The notes beneath the pieces were generated by a model. That model was not told where the DNA came from. It saw nothing but the letters and a program-made list of their open reading frames with translations, and ran no database searches. Position numbers and translations under genes: made by a program. From positions 1 through 64,000 of the forward strand of contig NZ_JABBYG020000010.1 of assembly GCF_012935325.2 (NCBI RefSeq): DNA of 64,000 nt, written 5' to 3'. This DNA is from Paenibacillus sp. PL91 (GTDB lineage Bacteria > Bacillota > Bacilli > Paenibacillales > Paenibacillaceae). Below, one piece after another: positions 16,226 through 24,450 of this stretch; the stretch's first letter is position 1; each line of letters opens with the position of its first letter.

Positions 16226-16834
16226 TTGCAAAAGTTGGTTTTTTTCGTAGGCGTAGCAGGCACAGGCAAAACAACAGTAGCAAGAAAGCTCGCGGATCGC
16301 ATTCCAGCGGCCTTTCTTGATCGCGATACGATTGGCGGTAGATTTGTAGAGGCGATTTTGGAGCAGAATGGCCTTGATAAGAGAGATCGGGATTCCGATT
16401 ATTATAAAAAGCATTTGCGTGATTTGGAATACGATACGGCGAAGGATGTCTGCATTGAGAACCTTGCAGCAGGGCAAAGCGTATTTATGATTTCTCCTTT
16501 TACGGCGGAGCTGAAAAACAAGCAATGGATCGAGGATGTGCTTGCGGCAGCAGGGCTCACGAAGCAGGACGTGGACGTGAAGGTCGTTGTCGTCACGCTA
16601 CTTGACATGGAGCTGCAAAAGAACCGCATCGTCGGCCGCCAAACCGAGCGCGACCAGTGGAAGCTGAACCATTGGAGCGACTTTGAGAAGCGGATTGAAT
16701 TTGTGCCGCAGATCAACTGGGACATTCCAAGCTCTTCGGTTCTTGTATTCGATAACAGCGATGAGCTTACAGATGAGAAAGCAGAGCAATTATTCCATTT
16801 TGTAAATGAGAAGCAGGCGACCCTATCGGTTTAA
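16226..16834 (+). CDS. P-loop ATPase/kinase-like protein (AAA_33 type)
   Basis: A 202-residue soluble protein with Walker A GVAGTGKTT at residues 9-17, then AFLDRDTIG and a C-terminal NTPase part. The layout resembles small-molecule or zeta-toxin-like kinases of the AAA_33 group; substrate unknown. The start is TTG, with TGGAGGG eight bases before it. A strong terminator follows, so this is a single-gene unit. Its promoter region is nearly identical to that ahead of the sensor kinase at 7206. No antitoxin-like partner is adjacent, so a toxin role is not supported. Confidence 0.75.
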   Translation: MQKLVFFVGVAGTGKTTVARKLADRIPAAFLDRDTIGGRFVEAILEQNGLDKRDRDSDYYKKHLRDLEYDTAKDVCIENLAAGQSVFMISPFTAELKNKQWIEDVLAAAGLTKQDVDVKVVVVTLLDMELQKNRIVGRQTERDQWKLNHWSDFEKRIEFVPQINWDIPSSSVLVFDNSDELTDEKAEQLFHFVNEKQATLSV

Positions 16835-16857
16835 TGCTTTCTTAATAAACATAGCAG

Positions 16858-16901
16858 AGGCGGCTTCATGCGGTTCATTTCCGTGAAGCCGCCTTTTTTT
16901 T
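16858..16901 (+). terminator. Terminator after the P-loop kinase gene
   Basis: AGGCGGCTTCA pairs with TGAAGCCGCCT, followed by eight T. It lies 18 bp before the stop of the convergent LysR gene. Confidence 0.9.
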
Positions 16902-16919
16902 GTGCTGCTTGTCCCTAAA

Positions 16920-17813
16920 TCAATTGGTTGAAAAATATGCCTTTAAATGCTGGATGAGAGCTCTCGCAGCCGCTTTGGGTTCGCGTGATTTGTGTGTGAT
17001 GACGCCATGCGTCAGCGTTAATTCCCGCTCATAGGGCAGTGGAAGCAGCGTGCCGGCGGCGACCTCCTTGGCGATATTGGATTCGGGTACGAAGGCGATT
17101 CCCATGCCGCAGCCTACGGTCTGCTTGATCAGCTCGACGCTCGGAAAGGACAATTGGTCGGCAAGCTCGACATCGACGCCCCGCAGCACATCGCGGCCGT
17201 ATGTGTGATAGATGCACTGCTCTCCAAAGCTGATAAAGGCGGAGTCGTACAGTGACCGCCAGCCTTGCTGCTCGAACCGCTCGCGAACGGAAGGGGCGCA
17301 GACCAGCGTCAGCTTCTCTTCGAGAAGGGGCGTAAATAGAAGGTCATCGCGTTCCGGTGCCATTGGGACGATTCCGAGGTCGGCGCGATGGCTGGCTACC
17401 TGGTCGGTTACATCCTGCATAAGCCCCGGCGTCAAATGCAGCTTGATCTTCGTAAATTGCTTAAGGAAGCCAGTTAGAAAAAGCGGCATATGCGACACCG
17501 CAAACGACTCAAGTAGCCCTACTCGCACGATGCCGGACGGGCTGTCCGCTTCCACGAGCGCATCCTGCAGCGACTGCCCAAGCTGGATGAACTGGTAGGC
17601 AAAGGGCGCGAGCTGCAACCCGGCCTCCGTCGGCTCGACGCCGCGCGGCAATCGATGAAACAGCTTTTTTCCGCTAGTCAGCTCCAAATGCCGAATATGC
17701 GAGGTGACAGTCGATTGCACATAGCCAAGGCGGTCCGCAGCCCTGCTGAAGCTTTTTTCCTCCAGCACAGCGGCAAAGGTAATGAAAAAACGTCCTTCCC
17801 ACGATTCAAGCAT
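16920..17813 (-). CDS. LysR-family transcriptional regulator
   Basis: A 297-residue regulator. The N-terminal winged helix-turn-helix (about 8-66) reads 'FFITFAAVLEEKSFSRAADRLGYVQSTVTSHIRHLE', the LysR signature. The effector-binding domain spans about 90-295. AAAGGAGG precedes the ATG. It diverges from the HPP-family gene with 118 bp between starts, the usual arrangement when a LysR protein controls its neighbour. The inducer is not evident. Confidence 0.93.
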   Translation of the reverse strand: MLESWEGRFFITFAAVLEEKSFSRAADRLGYVQSTVTSHIRHLELTSGKKLFHRLPRGVEPTEAGLQLAPFAYQFIQLGQSLQDALVEADSPSGIVRVGLLESFAVSHMPLFLTGFLKQFTKIKLHLTPGLMQDVTDQVASHRADLGIVPMAPERDDLLFTPLLEEKLTLVCAPSVRERFEQQGWRSLYDSAFISFGEQCIYHTYGRDVLRGVDVELADQLSFPSVELIKQTVGCGMGIAFVPESNIAKEVAAGTLLPLPYERELTLTHGVITHKSREPKAAARALIQHLKAYFSTN

Positions 17814-17864
17814 TTCGCCTGCCTCCTTTGGTATCGGAAAATGAAATACATATTATCGCAAACA

Positions 17865-17893
17865 TTCAATATTCAAATAGATAACCCTATGAT
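17865..17893 (+). promoter_or_regulatory. Promoter of the HPP-family gene
   Basis: TTCAAT (17865-17870), a 17-base spacer and TATGAT (17888-17893) make a good sigma-A promoter. An AT-rich minus-strand -10 for the LysR gene overlaps the same stretch, so a regulator bound here could affect both. Confidence 0.6.
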
Positions 17894-17931
17894 AGCATGA
17901 GCGTTAATAAAACGAAACGAGGTGCAGGAAA

Positions 17932-18396
17932 ATGCTGAGGAAAATAAGCTGGAAGCCTCTGGCTGCTGCTGTTGGAGGAACAGCTGCAATAGCATTATTG
18001 CTTTTAATGGGAGATGCGGCGTCTGTAACGCTGCTGATGGCTCCCTTTGGCGCAAGCTGCGTTATTGCTTTCGTATTGCCGGAAAGTCCGCTTGCCAAGC
18101 CGAGGAGCATCGTTGGAGGGCATCTCATCAGTACGGGAGTAGGACTTGCGATGCTACAGCTATTTGGGACGTCGACTTGGTCTCTCGCGCTATCCGTAGG
18201 TCTTTCCATCCTTCTGATGCAATATACGAGAACCGTTCATCCTCCGGCAGGCGCTGATCCGCTTGTCGTTATGCTAAGCGGGGCAAGCTGGTCGTTTTTG
18301 GTTACCCCGGTCTTGCTGGGAGCGGTCATTATCGCAGTAGCCGCCTATGTTTATCGCAGGATGCTTGCATCCAAGCCTTCCGCGGCAAGGCAATGA
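17932..18396 (+). CDS. HPP-family integral membrane protein
   Basis: A 154-residue membrane protein with about four hydrophobic segments (residues 8-26, 30-50, 60-95, 115-140). The family-naming motif is present as RTVHPPAGADP at about residue 101, along with the upstream 'MAPFGASCVIAFVLPESPLAKPRS' pattern. HPP proteins are small membrane proteins; some plant and cyanobacterial members are linked to nitrite transport, but the role here is unknown. It is divergent from a LysR regulator. Confidence 0.88.
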   Translation: MLRKISWKPLAAAVGGTAAIALLLLMGDAASVTLLMAPFGASCVIAFVLPESPLAKPRSIVGGHLISTGVGLAMLQLFGTSTWSLALSVGLSILLMQYTRTVHPPAGADPLVVMLSGASWSFLVTPVLLGAVIIAVAAYVYRRMLASKPSAARQ

Positions 18397-18439
18397 AAAG
18401 AAGGCTGCTCCGATCGGTTTATACCGGGAGCAGCCTTCT
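18394..18439 (-). terminator. Terminator for the cyclase-family gene
   Basis: AGAAGGCTGCTCC pairs with GGAGCAGCCTTCT. On the minus strand it is followed by CTTTTC, while the plus side lacks a T-run. It therefore serves mainly the minus-strand gene at 18472, with possible dual use for the HPP gene. Confidence 0.75.
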
Positions 18440-18471
18440 ATGCTAACTACAACGCTCAGTCTAAACGTAGT

Positions 18472-19161
18472 TCAATATTCTTCAATTTCAACGATGACAT
18501 TAACGACAGATGCATCGTGGTTTTTAATGCGGAGTGGTGCTGCGAAGGCGGAAATTAGCTTTTTTCCAACCAACGGCGCTGGATTAATGTCTTCATAAAT
18601 AAGCATTGTCGGCTCTTTATACTTTTCGTGGTCTAAGAATGCATGGTGGACAAAATATCCATTGCCTTTTGCTTCTGTCAAATTTTCAATGCTCAAGGTA
18701 TCAATGGCCACCGCTTTGCAGTTTGGCAACTTCGTACGGATGTATTCGGCAGCTTCTGGAGAGACGGCTGGGAAATTATTGGCGTATTTCTCGAAATCCG
18801 TTTCCCGGTGTTTCCAATAGCTCGTATTGAAGATCAGAATGTCCGCTTCGTACAGGTCATCATATTCATCGAGCTTTTCGATGGTGATTAAGCCGTTCGG
18901 GCCAAGCGGACAGTCAATTAATAGCGGCTTTCGGTAGATGAAGTCTTCAATTGGAACAGCATCTATTCCCTTACCGTTATTCAAATGATGCCATGGGGCA
19001 TCGACATGGGTACCGGCATGAAGATAAATGCTTAACACACTTCCATTCCAGTCGTCCCCTTTGTCCAAACGCTCTCTAGGCTCTATTTTCACTTCTGGCA
19101 ATCCTGGATAAACAGGCATTCCTTCATAAATGGGGTAACCAATTTCAACGTATTTCGGCAT
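18472..19161 (-). CDS. Cyclase-family protein (kynurenine formamidase-like hydrolase)
   Basis: A 229-residue metal-dependent hydrolase of the cyclase family. The signature HAGTHVDAPWH (the HxGTHxDxPxH metal-binding motif) is intact, followed by 'LLIDCP' and 'ILIFNTSYW'. Family members include KynB formamidases and isatin hydrolases; no tryptophan catabolic neighbours are present, so the substrate is open. The frame continues upstream to 19398, but I start at the ATG at 19161 because GAGGAG lies nine bases before it and MPKYVEIGYPIYEGMPVYPG is the normal family N-terminus. The extra 5' part is an AraC remnant (separate entry). Confidence 0.88.
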   Translation of the reverse strand: MPKYVEIGYPIYEGMPVYPGLPEVKIEPRERLDKGDDWNGSVLSIYLHAGTHVDAPWHHLNNGKGIDAVPIEDFIYRKPLLIDCPLGPNGLITIEKLDEYDDLYEADILIFNTSYWKHRETDFEKYANNFPAVSPEAAEYIRTKLPNCKAVAIDTLSIENLTEAKGNGYFVHHAFLDHEKYKEPTMLIYEDINPAPLVGKKLISAFAAPLRIKNHDASVVNVIVEIEEY

Positions 19162-19398
19162 TCTAAGACGCTCCTCTGTGAGTATAAATACAAGCTCAGC
19201 ATTAAAATTCCTACTCAATTTAATTGTGACTATATTCATATGCTGTTCTTCATAAACGCTTTTAAAGTGTTTATTTAAATGAGTCAAATCAACAAAACCA
19301 CATTCAGCAACTGCTGAATAAATATCTCCATTTTTCTCTATTAACTGCATTGCACACTCTATCTTGCAGTTACATTTCCTGAGTGATAAGAGTAATCC
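19162..19398 (-). pseudogene. Remnant of an AraC-family DNA-binding domain
   Basis: The 79 codons in frame upstream of the cyclase start include SAVAECGFVDLTHLNKHFK. This is the second helix-turn-helix of an AraC regulator (pattern IaeiaGF.d.shFsr.Fk..yG), preceded by a short helix-like segment. A stop lies at 19399-19401 and nothing further upstream continues the domain, so only a C-terminal scrap of a regulator survives. It may be the trace of a regulator gene that once preceded the cyclase, or a recombination join. A functional fusion is unlikely, since the cyclase has its own ribosome site. Confidence 0.65.
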
Positions 19399-19473
19399 TC
19401 ATTGTAAAAAAACCCCGTGTGAAAAAATGTGTAAAAAAAATCATAACCTAACGTATTCTCAATTGTGTTGTGT

Positions 19474-19522
19474 AAAAAGAAAAACCCGCAAATTCCTTTG
19501 TATACAAGGGAATTGCGGGTTT
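19474..19522 (-). terminator. Terminator of tRNA-Arg
   Basis: AAACCCGCAAATTCC pairs with GGAATTGCGGGTTT. On the minus strand the stem is followed by TTTTTCTTTTT, directly downstream of the tRNA gene. Confidence 0.85.
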
Positions 19523-19557
19523 ATGTAAATCATTAAACTGATTCATCGTAGTTCTTA

Positions 19558-19634
<77 letters not shown>

Positions 19635-19643
19635 ACAAGCAAT

Positions 19644-19673
19644 AATATACCACATGCCTTTATAATATTGCAA
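19644..19673 (-). promoter_or_regulatory. Promoter of tRNA-Arg
   Basis: On the minus strand, TTGCAA (19673-19668), an 18-base spacer and TATATT (19649-19644) lie 9 bp before the tRNA 5' end. Confidence 0.65.
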
Positions 19674-19762
19674 GCACATTTTTAATATCATCGGTAATTT
19701 ATTCTAATATTTGCTTTAAGCATAGCCTAGATGCTACATTTGTTTTTTCTTTTGTTCGTACA

Positions 19763-19771
19763 TGGTATAAT
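19763..19771 (+). promoter_or_regulatory. Extended -10 promoter of the ysoA-like gene
   Basis: TGGTATAAT is a perfect extended -10 (TGnTATAAT). No convincing -35 lies upstream, where the sequence is T-rich. It is about 55 bp before the possible ATT start at 19826. Confidence 0.55.
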
Positions 19772-19873
19772 CGTACGCAAGATTGAACGAATGAACAAAC
19801 GGCATGACCATAAGGCGGTGTTATCATTACAACTCCCAATGACACACAAGGCGACAACAAGGATAACGTTTAT

Positions 19874-20779
19874 TTGTTCCCTAGCATGCTGGACCATTAT
19901 CAGGTACAGTTAACCCGTATGCTGGAAGCGGAACAATACGGGGAGGCCAAGGAGTTGCTGCGCTTTTTGCTGCAATGCCAGGGCGAGGATGCGCGCCATT
20001 ATGAAGAGTGGGACAGTCTTCTGACATGGCTCGACATGGCTTTTCCTGAAGACGGAATCGGTGAAGAAGGCATAGGCTACGTAATGTCCAAACAGGAAAA
20101 GGAAGAAGACGAGGCGACTATACGAGAGCAACTTCTGAATCCACCCGACCAGGATGAGGCTTATGTAAACCAAGTGCTCTACATCATGCAAAATCATCCG
20201 ATGATCGATCAGCAGATCCTTGCCCTTGAACGCGCCGCCTATATTCAATCTCCGGACATGGACGAATCTATTAAGAAATGGCTGGCAACCGAGCAGGTGC
20301 ATCCGGTCGTTCAATTTAAGGCCCTTCAATGCTTGCGCAAGCGAGGAGCGAGCGGGACGCTTACTTTGGAGAGATTAGGAGAAACTGTAGAGTTCGAGCT
20401 GGAGGCAACGCCACTTTCTATGGACGATTTTCCGTCGCCGGTTATTCGGATTTTAGAGCGGACGGAGCAGATTGCCGAGGTTGACGATCCAACTTTGCCG
20501 CATTTTGCCAGAGAGCTTTGGAAGGAAAGTTTGCAATTTTTGTATGGTACGGCTGCTTATCATTGGATGCTGAGAGATGATGAGGATACGGTTGATTATT
20601 TTGCAGCAGCGCTGCATTTGACACTGCTCCTTACCGTTTACGGCTCGGCCAACGATGACGATATTCGTGATACATACGGCATTACCGAAGGATTAAGATT
20701 CCGTTATGAGCAGGCATGCAAGGCATTGCGGCAGGTTGCAGTGCTTCAGCAATCCGGGGAAGATGAACCAGAGTCTTGA
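19874..20779 (+). CDS. YsoA-like TPR/helical-repeat protein upstream of tig
   Basis: A soluble acidic protein of about 301 residues, helical throughout and TPR-like, with several A/L-rich helices such as YGEAKELLRFLLQCQ. It sits immediately before tig, as B. subtilis ysoA does, which is the main basis for the call. The start is uncertain. TTG at 19874 is given, and ATG at 19886 is possible. The frame stays open upstream, and AAGGCGGTG at 19812-19820 is well placed for an ATT at 19826, which would add ITTPNDTQGDNKDNVY. The function of the family is not established. Confidence 0.8.
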   Translation: MFPSMLDHYQVQLTRMLEAEQYGEAKELLRFLLQCQGEDARHYEEWDSLLTWLDMAFPEDGIGEEGIGYVMSKQEKEEDEATIREQLLNPPDQDEAYVNQVLYIMQNHPMIDQQILALERAAYIQSPDMDESIKKWLATEQVHPVVQFKALQCLRKRGASGTLTLERLGETVEFELEATPLSMDDFPSPVIRILERTEQIAEVDDPTLPHFARELWKESLQFLYGTAAYHWMLRDDEDTVDYFAAALHLTLLLTVYGSANDDDIRDTYGITEGLRFRYEQACKALRQVAVLQQSGEDEPES

Positions 20780-20804
20780 TAATCTAGCCCAGCTTGTTTA
20801 TAAT
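20776..20804 (+). promoter_or_regulatory. Promoter of tig
   Basis: TTGATA (20776-20781), a 17-base spacer and TATAAT (20799-20804). The -35 overlaps the stop codon of the preceding gene. Confidence 0.8.
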
Positions 20805-20867
20805 AGAATGGTTTATGAAACGTGACTACTACTGATGCATGAGCATTTTCGGAGGGGAAGGCATAAA

Positions 20868-22157
20868 ATGAAAGCAACTTGGGAAAAAATAGACAAGAAC
20901 ATCGTATCGATCGACGTGGAGGTTGAAGCGGAGAAGGTATCTGATGCTCTTGATCAAGCGTTCAAAAAAGTGGTTCAAAAAGTAAACGTACCTGGATTCC
21001 GTAAAGGTAAAGTGCCGCGCGGCATTTTCGAATCCCGTTTTGGAATTGAAAGCCTGTACCAGGATGCAATTGACATCCTGCTGCCAGATGCTTATTCCGA
21101 TGCAGTAAAAGAACATAATCTTGAGCCGGTTGACCGTCCTGAGATCGATGTTGAGCAATTCTCAAAAGGCGAAGTATTCAAATTCAAAGCAAAAGTTATC
21201 GTTAGGCCTGAAGTTACGCTTGGCGAATACAAAGGCTTGGAAGTTGAAGCGGTCGCTTCTGAAGTTACGGAAGAGGAAGTTGCAGCTGAGCTTGAGCGTT
21301 TGCAACAGCGTCACGCTGAGCTTTCTGTAGTTGAAGAAGGCGCTGCACAAAACGGCGATATCACTGTACTTGATTTCGACGGCTATGTAGACGGCGAAGC
21401 ATTTGAAGGCGGAGCAGGCGAGCGTTATTCGCTAGAGCTTGGTTCTAATTCCTTCATTCCTGGCTTCGAAGAACAAGTTGTCGGCATGCAAATCGGCGAC
21501 TTCAAGGACGTTGAAGTAACGTTCCCTGAGAGCTACCACGCTGAGCACCTTGCAGGCAAGCCTGCTGTGTTCAAAGTGAAATTGCATGAAATCAAACGCA
21601 AAAACCTTCCAGCTCTTGACGATGAGTTTGCTAAAGACGTGAGCGAGTTTGATACTCTTGAAGAGTACAAGCAGGATCTCGTAGGCAAGCTGAAAGAGCG
21701 TAAAGACCAAGAAGGCGAGCAAGCTCGTGAAACAGCTGTTATTGAGAAAGCTACAGCAGCAGCGGACGTTGAAATTCCTGAGCCGATGATCGTTACGGAA
21801 ACAGATTACATGATCAAGGATTTCGAAAACCGTCTTAAAGCGCAAGGCATGAACATGGAGCTTTACTTCCAGTTCTCCGGCCAAAGCGAAGACGTTCTTC
21901 GCGAGCAAATGAAAAACGATGCTGAGAAGCGCGTTCGCAACAACCTTGTGCTTGACGCAATCGCTAAAGCAGAAGGCATTGCTGCAAATGACGAGGATTT
22001 GAACGAAGAGCTTGAAAAGCTGTCTAAAGCTTACAGCCGTCCAGTTGAAGAGCTTCGCGAAATCTTCACGAAAAACGGTAACCTAAGCAGCCTTCAAGAA
22101 GATATTACACTTCGCAAAACGATCAAGTTCTTGCTTGAAAACAGCAAAGCGGTTTAA
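20868..22157 (+). CDS. tig: Trigger factor
   Basis: A 429-residue ribosome-associated chaperone and peptidyl-prolyl isomerase. The N-terminal ribosome-binding domain carries the signature VPGFRKGKVPR (GFRxGKxP). The FKBP-type PPIase domain (about 160-245) includes 'GDITVLDFDGYVDGEAFEGG' and 'FIPGFEEQVVGM'; a long helical C-terminal chaperone domain follows. The frame is open from 20835, but GGAGGGG at 20851-20857 fits the ATG at 20868, and homologues begin MKATWEK. It heads the tig-clpP-clpX block and has its own promoter and terminator. Confidence 0.97.
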   Translation: MKATWEKIDKNIVSIDVEVEAEKVSDALDQAFKKVVQKVNVPGFRKGKVPRGIFESRFGIESLYQDAIDILLPDAYSDAVKEHNLEPVDRPEIDVEQFSKGEVFKFKAKVIVRPEVTLGEYKGLEVEAVASEVTEEEVAAELERLQQRHAELSVVEEGAAQNGDITVLDFDGYVDGEAFEGGAGERYSLELGSNSFIPGFEEQVVGMQIGDFKDVEVTFPESYHAEHLAGKPAVFKVKLHEIKRKNLPALDDEFAKDVSEFDTLEEYKQDLVGKLKERKDQEGEQARETAVIEKATAAADVEIPEPMIVTETDYMIKDFENRLKAQGMNMELYFQFSGQSEDVLREQMKNDAEKRVRNNLVLDAIAKAEGIAANDEDLNEELEKLSKAYSRPVEELREIFTKNGNLSSLQEDITLRKTIKFLLENSKAV

Positions 22158-22198
22158 TTTATCACATAAGCTAAACTAAATAAACGGTTTGTCTCAGG

Positions 22199-22230
22199 AT
22201 AAGGCACGTCATTGGTACGTGCCTTATTTT
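22199..22230 (+). terminator. Terminator after tig
   Basis: ATAAGGCACGT pairs with ACGTGCCTTAT, followed by a short T-run. Confidence 0.8.
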
Positions 22231-22317
22231 GACCCTACATATGAAAATGTGCTTGCCATGGAGGCTAATCTCCGTACATATCGAACGGCCGTCGTCGTAT
22301 ACTGTAGTATTGGAAAA

Positions 22318-22346
22318 ATGACATCAATACGATGACGTGTTACAAT
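22318..22346 (+). promoter_or_regulatory. Promoter of clpP
   Basis: ATGACA (22318-22323), a 17-base spacer and TACAAT (22341-22346), each 5 of 6 to consensus, 42 bp before clpP. Confidence 0.7.
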
Positions 22347-22387
22347 AAGTAAGTAACCAAAGTCATAAACGAAAAGAGGTTGGTCGC

Positions 22388-22981
22388 ATGAATCTAGTAC
22401 CGATCGTAGTCGAACAAACAAATCGCGGGGAACGTTCTTACGATATTTACTCCCGTTTGCTGAAGGACCGCATCATTTTCCTTGGGAGCGCAATCGATGA
22501 TGATGTAGCAAACTCCATCATTGCACAGCTGCTGTTTCTGGCGGCCGACGATCCAGAGAAAGACATTCATCTGTACATTAACTCTCCCGGCGGCTCCGTG
22601 ACTGCGGGAATGGGTATATTTGATACGATGCAATATATTAAGCCTGAGGTGTCCACGATTTGCATGGGCATGGCAGCAAGCATGGGCTCGCTTCTACTTA
22701 CAGCGGGTGCGAAGGGCAAGCGTTTTGCGCTTCCTAACGCAGAGGTTATGATTCACCAGCCGCTTGGCGGCGTTCGCGGTCAAGCTTCTGATATCAAAAT
22801 CCATGCGGATTGGATTTTGAAAACAAAACAAAAGCTGAATCAAATTTATGTAGATCGCACCGGACAGCCTTATGAGAAAATCGACCGCGATACCGACCGT
22901 GACAATTTCATGAGCGCGGAAGAGGCTCTTGCCTACGGTTTGATTGACAAGGTGATTACAGCACCGGTATCGACGATTTAA
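22388..22981 (+). CDS. clpP: ATP-dependent Clp protease proteolytic subunit
   Basis: A 197-residue serine protease that forms the tetradecameric chamber fed by ClpX. The catalytic triad is intact at the canonical positions: Ser98 in GMAASMGS, His123 in MIHQPLGG and Asp172 in DRDNF. The N-terminal MNLVPIVVEQTNRGERSYDIYS is typical. GAGGTTGG precedes the ATG. It is placed between tig and clpX, as in many bacteria, whereas in B. subtilis clpP lies elsewhere. No CtsR direct repeat was seen in front of it. Confidence 0.97.
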   Translation: MNLVPIVVEQTNRGERSYDIYSRLLKDRIIFLGSAIDDDVANSIIAQLLFLAADDPEKDIHLYINSPGGSVTAGMGIFDTMQYIKPEVSTICMGMAASMGSLLLTAGAKGKRFALPNAEVMIHQPLGGVRGQASDIKIHADWILKTKQKLNQIYVDRTGQPYEKIDRDTDRDNFMSAEEALAYGLIDKVITAPVSTI

Positions 22982-22997
22982 TCGAAGGGGTGATTAC

Positions 22998-24254
22998 ATG
23001 TTTAAATTCAACGACGAAAAAGGCCAGTTGAAATGTTCATTCTGCGGCAAATCGCAGGATCAAGTACGTAAATTGGTTGCCGGTCCCGGCGTCTATATAT
23101 GCGATGAGTGCATCGAGCTGTGTACCGAAATTGTTGAGGAAGAACTCGGCAATGAGGAAGAGCTTGATCTTAAGGATATTCCGAAACCGAAAGATATCCG
23201 GGCTATCCTGGACTCTTATGTCATCGGTCAAGAGTTTGCCAAAAAATCGTTGTCTGTAGCGGTATACAACCACTACAAACGGATTAATTCCGGCAGCAAA
23301 ATCGAAGACGTCGAATTGCAGAAGAGCAATATTTTGCTGCTAGGTCCTACGGGCTCAGGTAAAACGCTGCTTGCTCAAACGATGGCGAAGATTTTGAACG
23401 TACCTTTTGCAATTGCGGATGCAACTTCGCTTACAGAAGCAGGTTATGTCGGCGAGGACGTTGAGAACATCTTGCTCAAGCTCATTCAGGCTGCTGACTA
23501 TGATGTGGAAAAAGCGGAACGCGGCATCATTTATATCGATGAGATCGATAAAGTGGCTCGCAAATCGGAAAACCCATCGATTACTCGCGACGTGTCGGGC
23601 GAAGGCGTTCAACAAGCGCTTCTGAAAATATTGGAAGGTACGGTTGCATCCGTTCCGCCGCAAGGTGGACGCAAGCATCCGCATCAAGAGTTTATCCAAA
23701 TCGATACGACAAACATTTTGTTCATTTGCGGCGGCGCGTTCGACGGGCTGGAGTCTTTGATCAAACGTCGTATCGGCAAGAAGGTTATCGGCTTCAGCTC
23801 CACGGGCGAATTGCAGAAGGATCTTAAAGCTGGCGAATACCTAACGATGGTATTGCCTGAGGATCTGCTCAAATTCGGACTTATTCCGGAGTTTGTTGGC
23901 CGTCTGCCGATCATTTCAACGCTTGAGCCGCTTGATGAGCCGGCACTCGTTCGGATTTTGTCCGAACCGAAGAATGCCCTTGTGAAGCAGTATCAGAAGC
24001 TGCTTGAGATGGACAACGTGAAGCTCGATTTCGAGCCGGCTGCACTGGATGCCATCGCGAAGGAAGCGATCAAGCGCAACACAGGCGCCCGCGGCTTGCG
24101 TGCGATTATCGAGAGCATCATGCTTGAAGTAATGTACGAGGTGCCATCACGCGATGACCTGAGTACTTGCCTCATCACCGAACAAACCGTTCAAGAAAAA
24201 ATTATGCCGGAGCTTACGGCTAAGAAGACCAAGAAGAAAGAAGAGAGCGCGTAA
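22998..24254 (+). CDS. clpX: ATP-dependent Clp protease ATP-binding subunit ClpX
   Basis: A 418-residue AAA+ unfoldase that delivers substrates to ClpP. The N-terminal zinc-binding domain uses Cys13, Cys16, Cys35 and Cys38. Walker A is GPTGSGKT (116-123), Walker B is IIYIDEIDK, and the ClpP-docking IGF loop lies in KKVIGFSSTG. The start is 17 bp after clpP, with GAAGGGG as ribosome site, so the two are cotranscribed. Confidence 0.98.
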   Translation: MFKFNDEKGQLKCSFCGKSQDQVRKLVAGPGVYICDECIELCTEIVEEELGNEEELDLKDIPKPKDIRAILDSYVIGQEFAKKSLSVAVYNHYKRINSGSKIEDVELQKSNILLLGPTGSGKTLLAQTMAKILNVPFAIADATSLTEAGYVGEDVENILLKLIQAADYDVEKAERGIIYIDEIDKVARKSENPSITRDVSGEGVQQALLKILEGTVASVPPQGGRKHPHQEFIQIDTTNILFICGGAFDGLESLIKRRIGKKVIGFSSTGELQKDLKAGEYLTMVLPEDLLKFGLIPEFVGRLPIISTLEPLDEPALVRILSEPKNALVKQYQKLLEMDNVKLDFEPAALDAIAKEAIKRNTGARGLRAIIESIMLEVMYEVPSRDDLSTCLITEQTVQEKIMPELTAKKTKKKEESA

Positions 24255-24276
24255 TCTAGCGTTCAAATATAAGAAG

Positions 24277-24357
24277 CTATAAGCCTTGCGCTTATAACTT
24301 AGCTTATATATCACCGCGAAACGTGCTTTAGCCGCCGATTGAAGGCTAAAGCACGTT
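24277..24357 (+). terminator. Two hairpins after clpX
   Basis: First, GCTATAAGC pairs with GCTTATA..TAGC (24277-24305). Then AACGTGCTTTAGCC pairs with GGCTAAAGCACGTT (24320-24357). The second is long and perfect but is followed only by TTTACGCTT, so termination may be partial. Confidence 0.65.
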
Positions 24358-24450
24358 TACGCTTGACTACCGTCATTGTTTCCACCCAGCCGCGCGGTTT
24401 TTGCCGCCAGTCAAAGGGTGGACTTTGCCGTTCATGGGAGAGATAAGCTT

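Noticed and set aside
16226..16834. Zeta-type toxin of a toxin-antitoxin pair
   Set aside because: No epsilon-like antitoxin gene is adjacent and the gene is flanked by its own promoter and terminator.
22347..22387. CtsR operator before clpP
   Set aside because: CCAAAGTCATAAACGAAAAG lacks the heptamer direct repeat.
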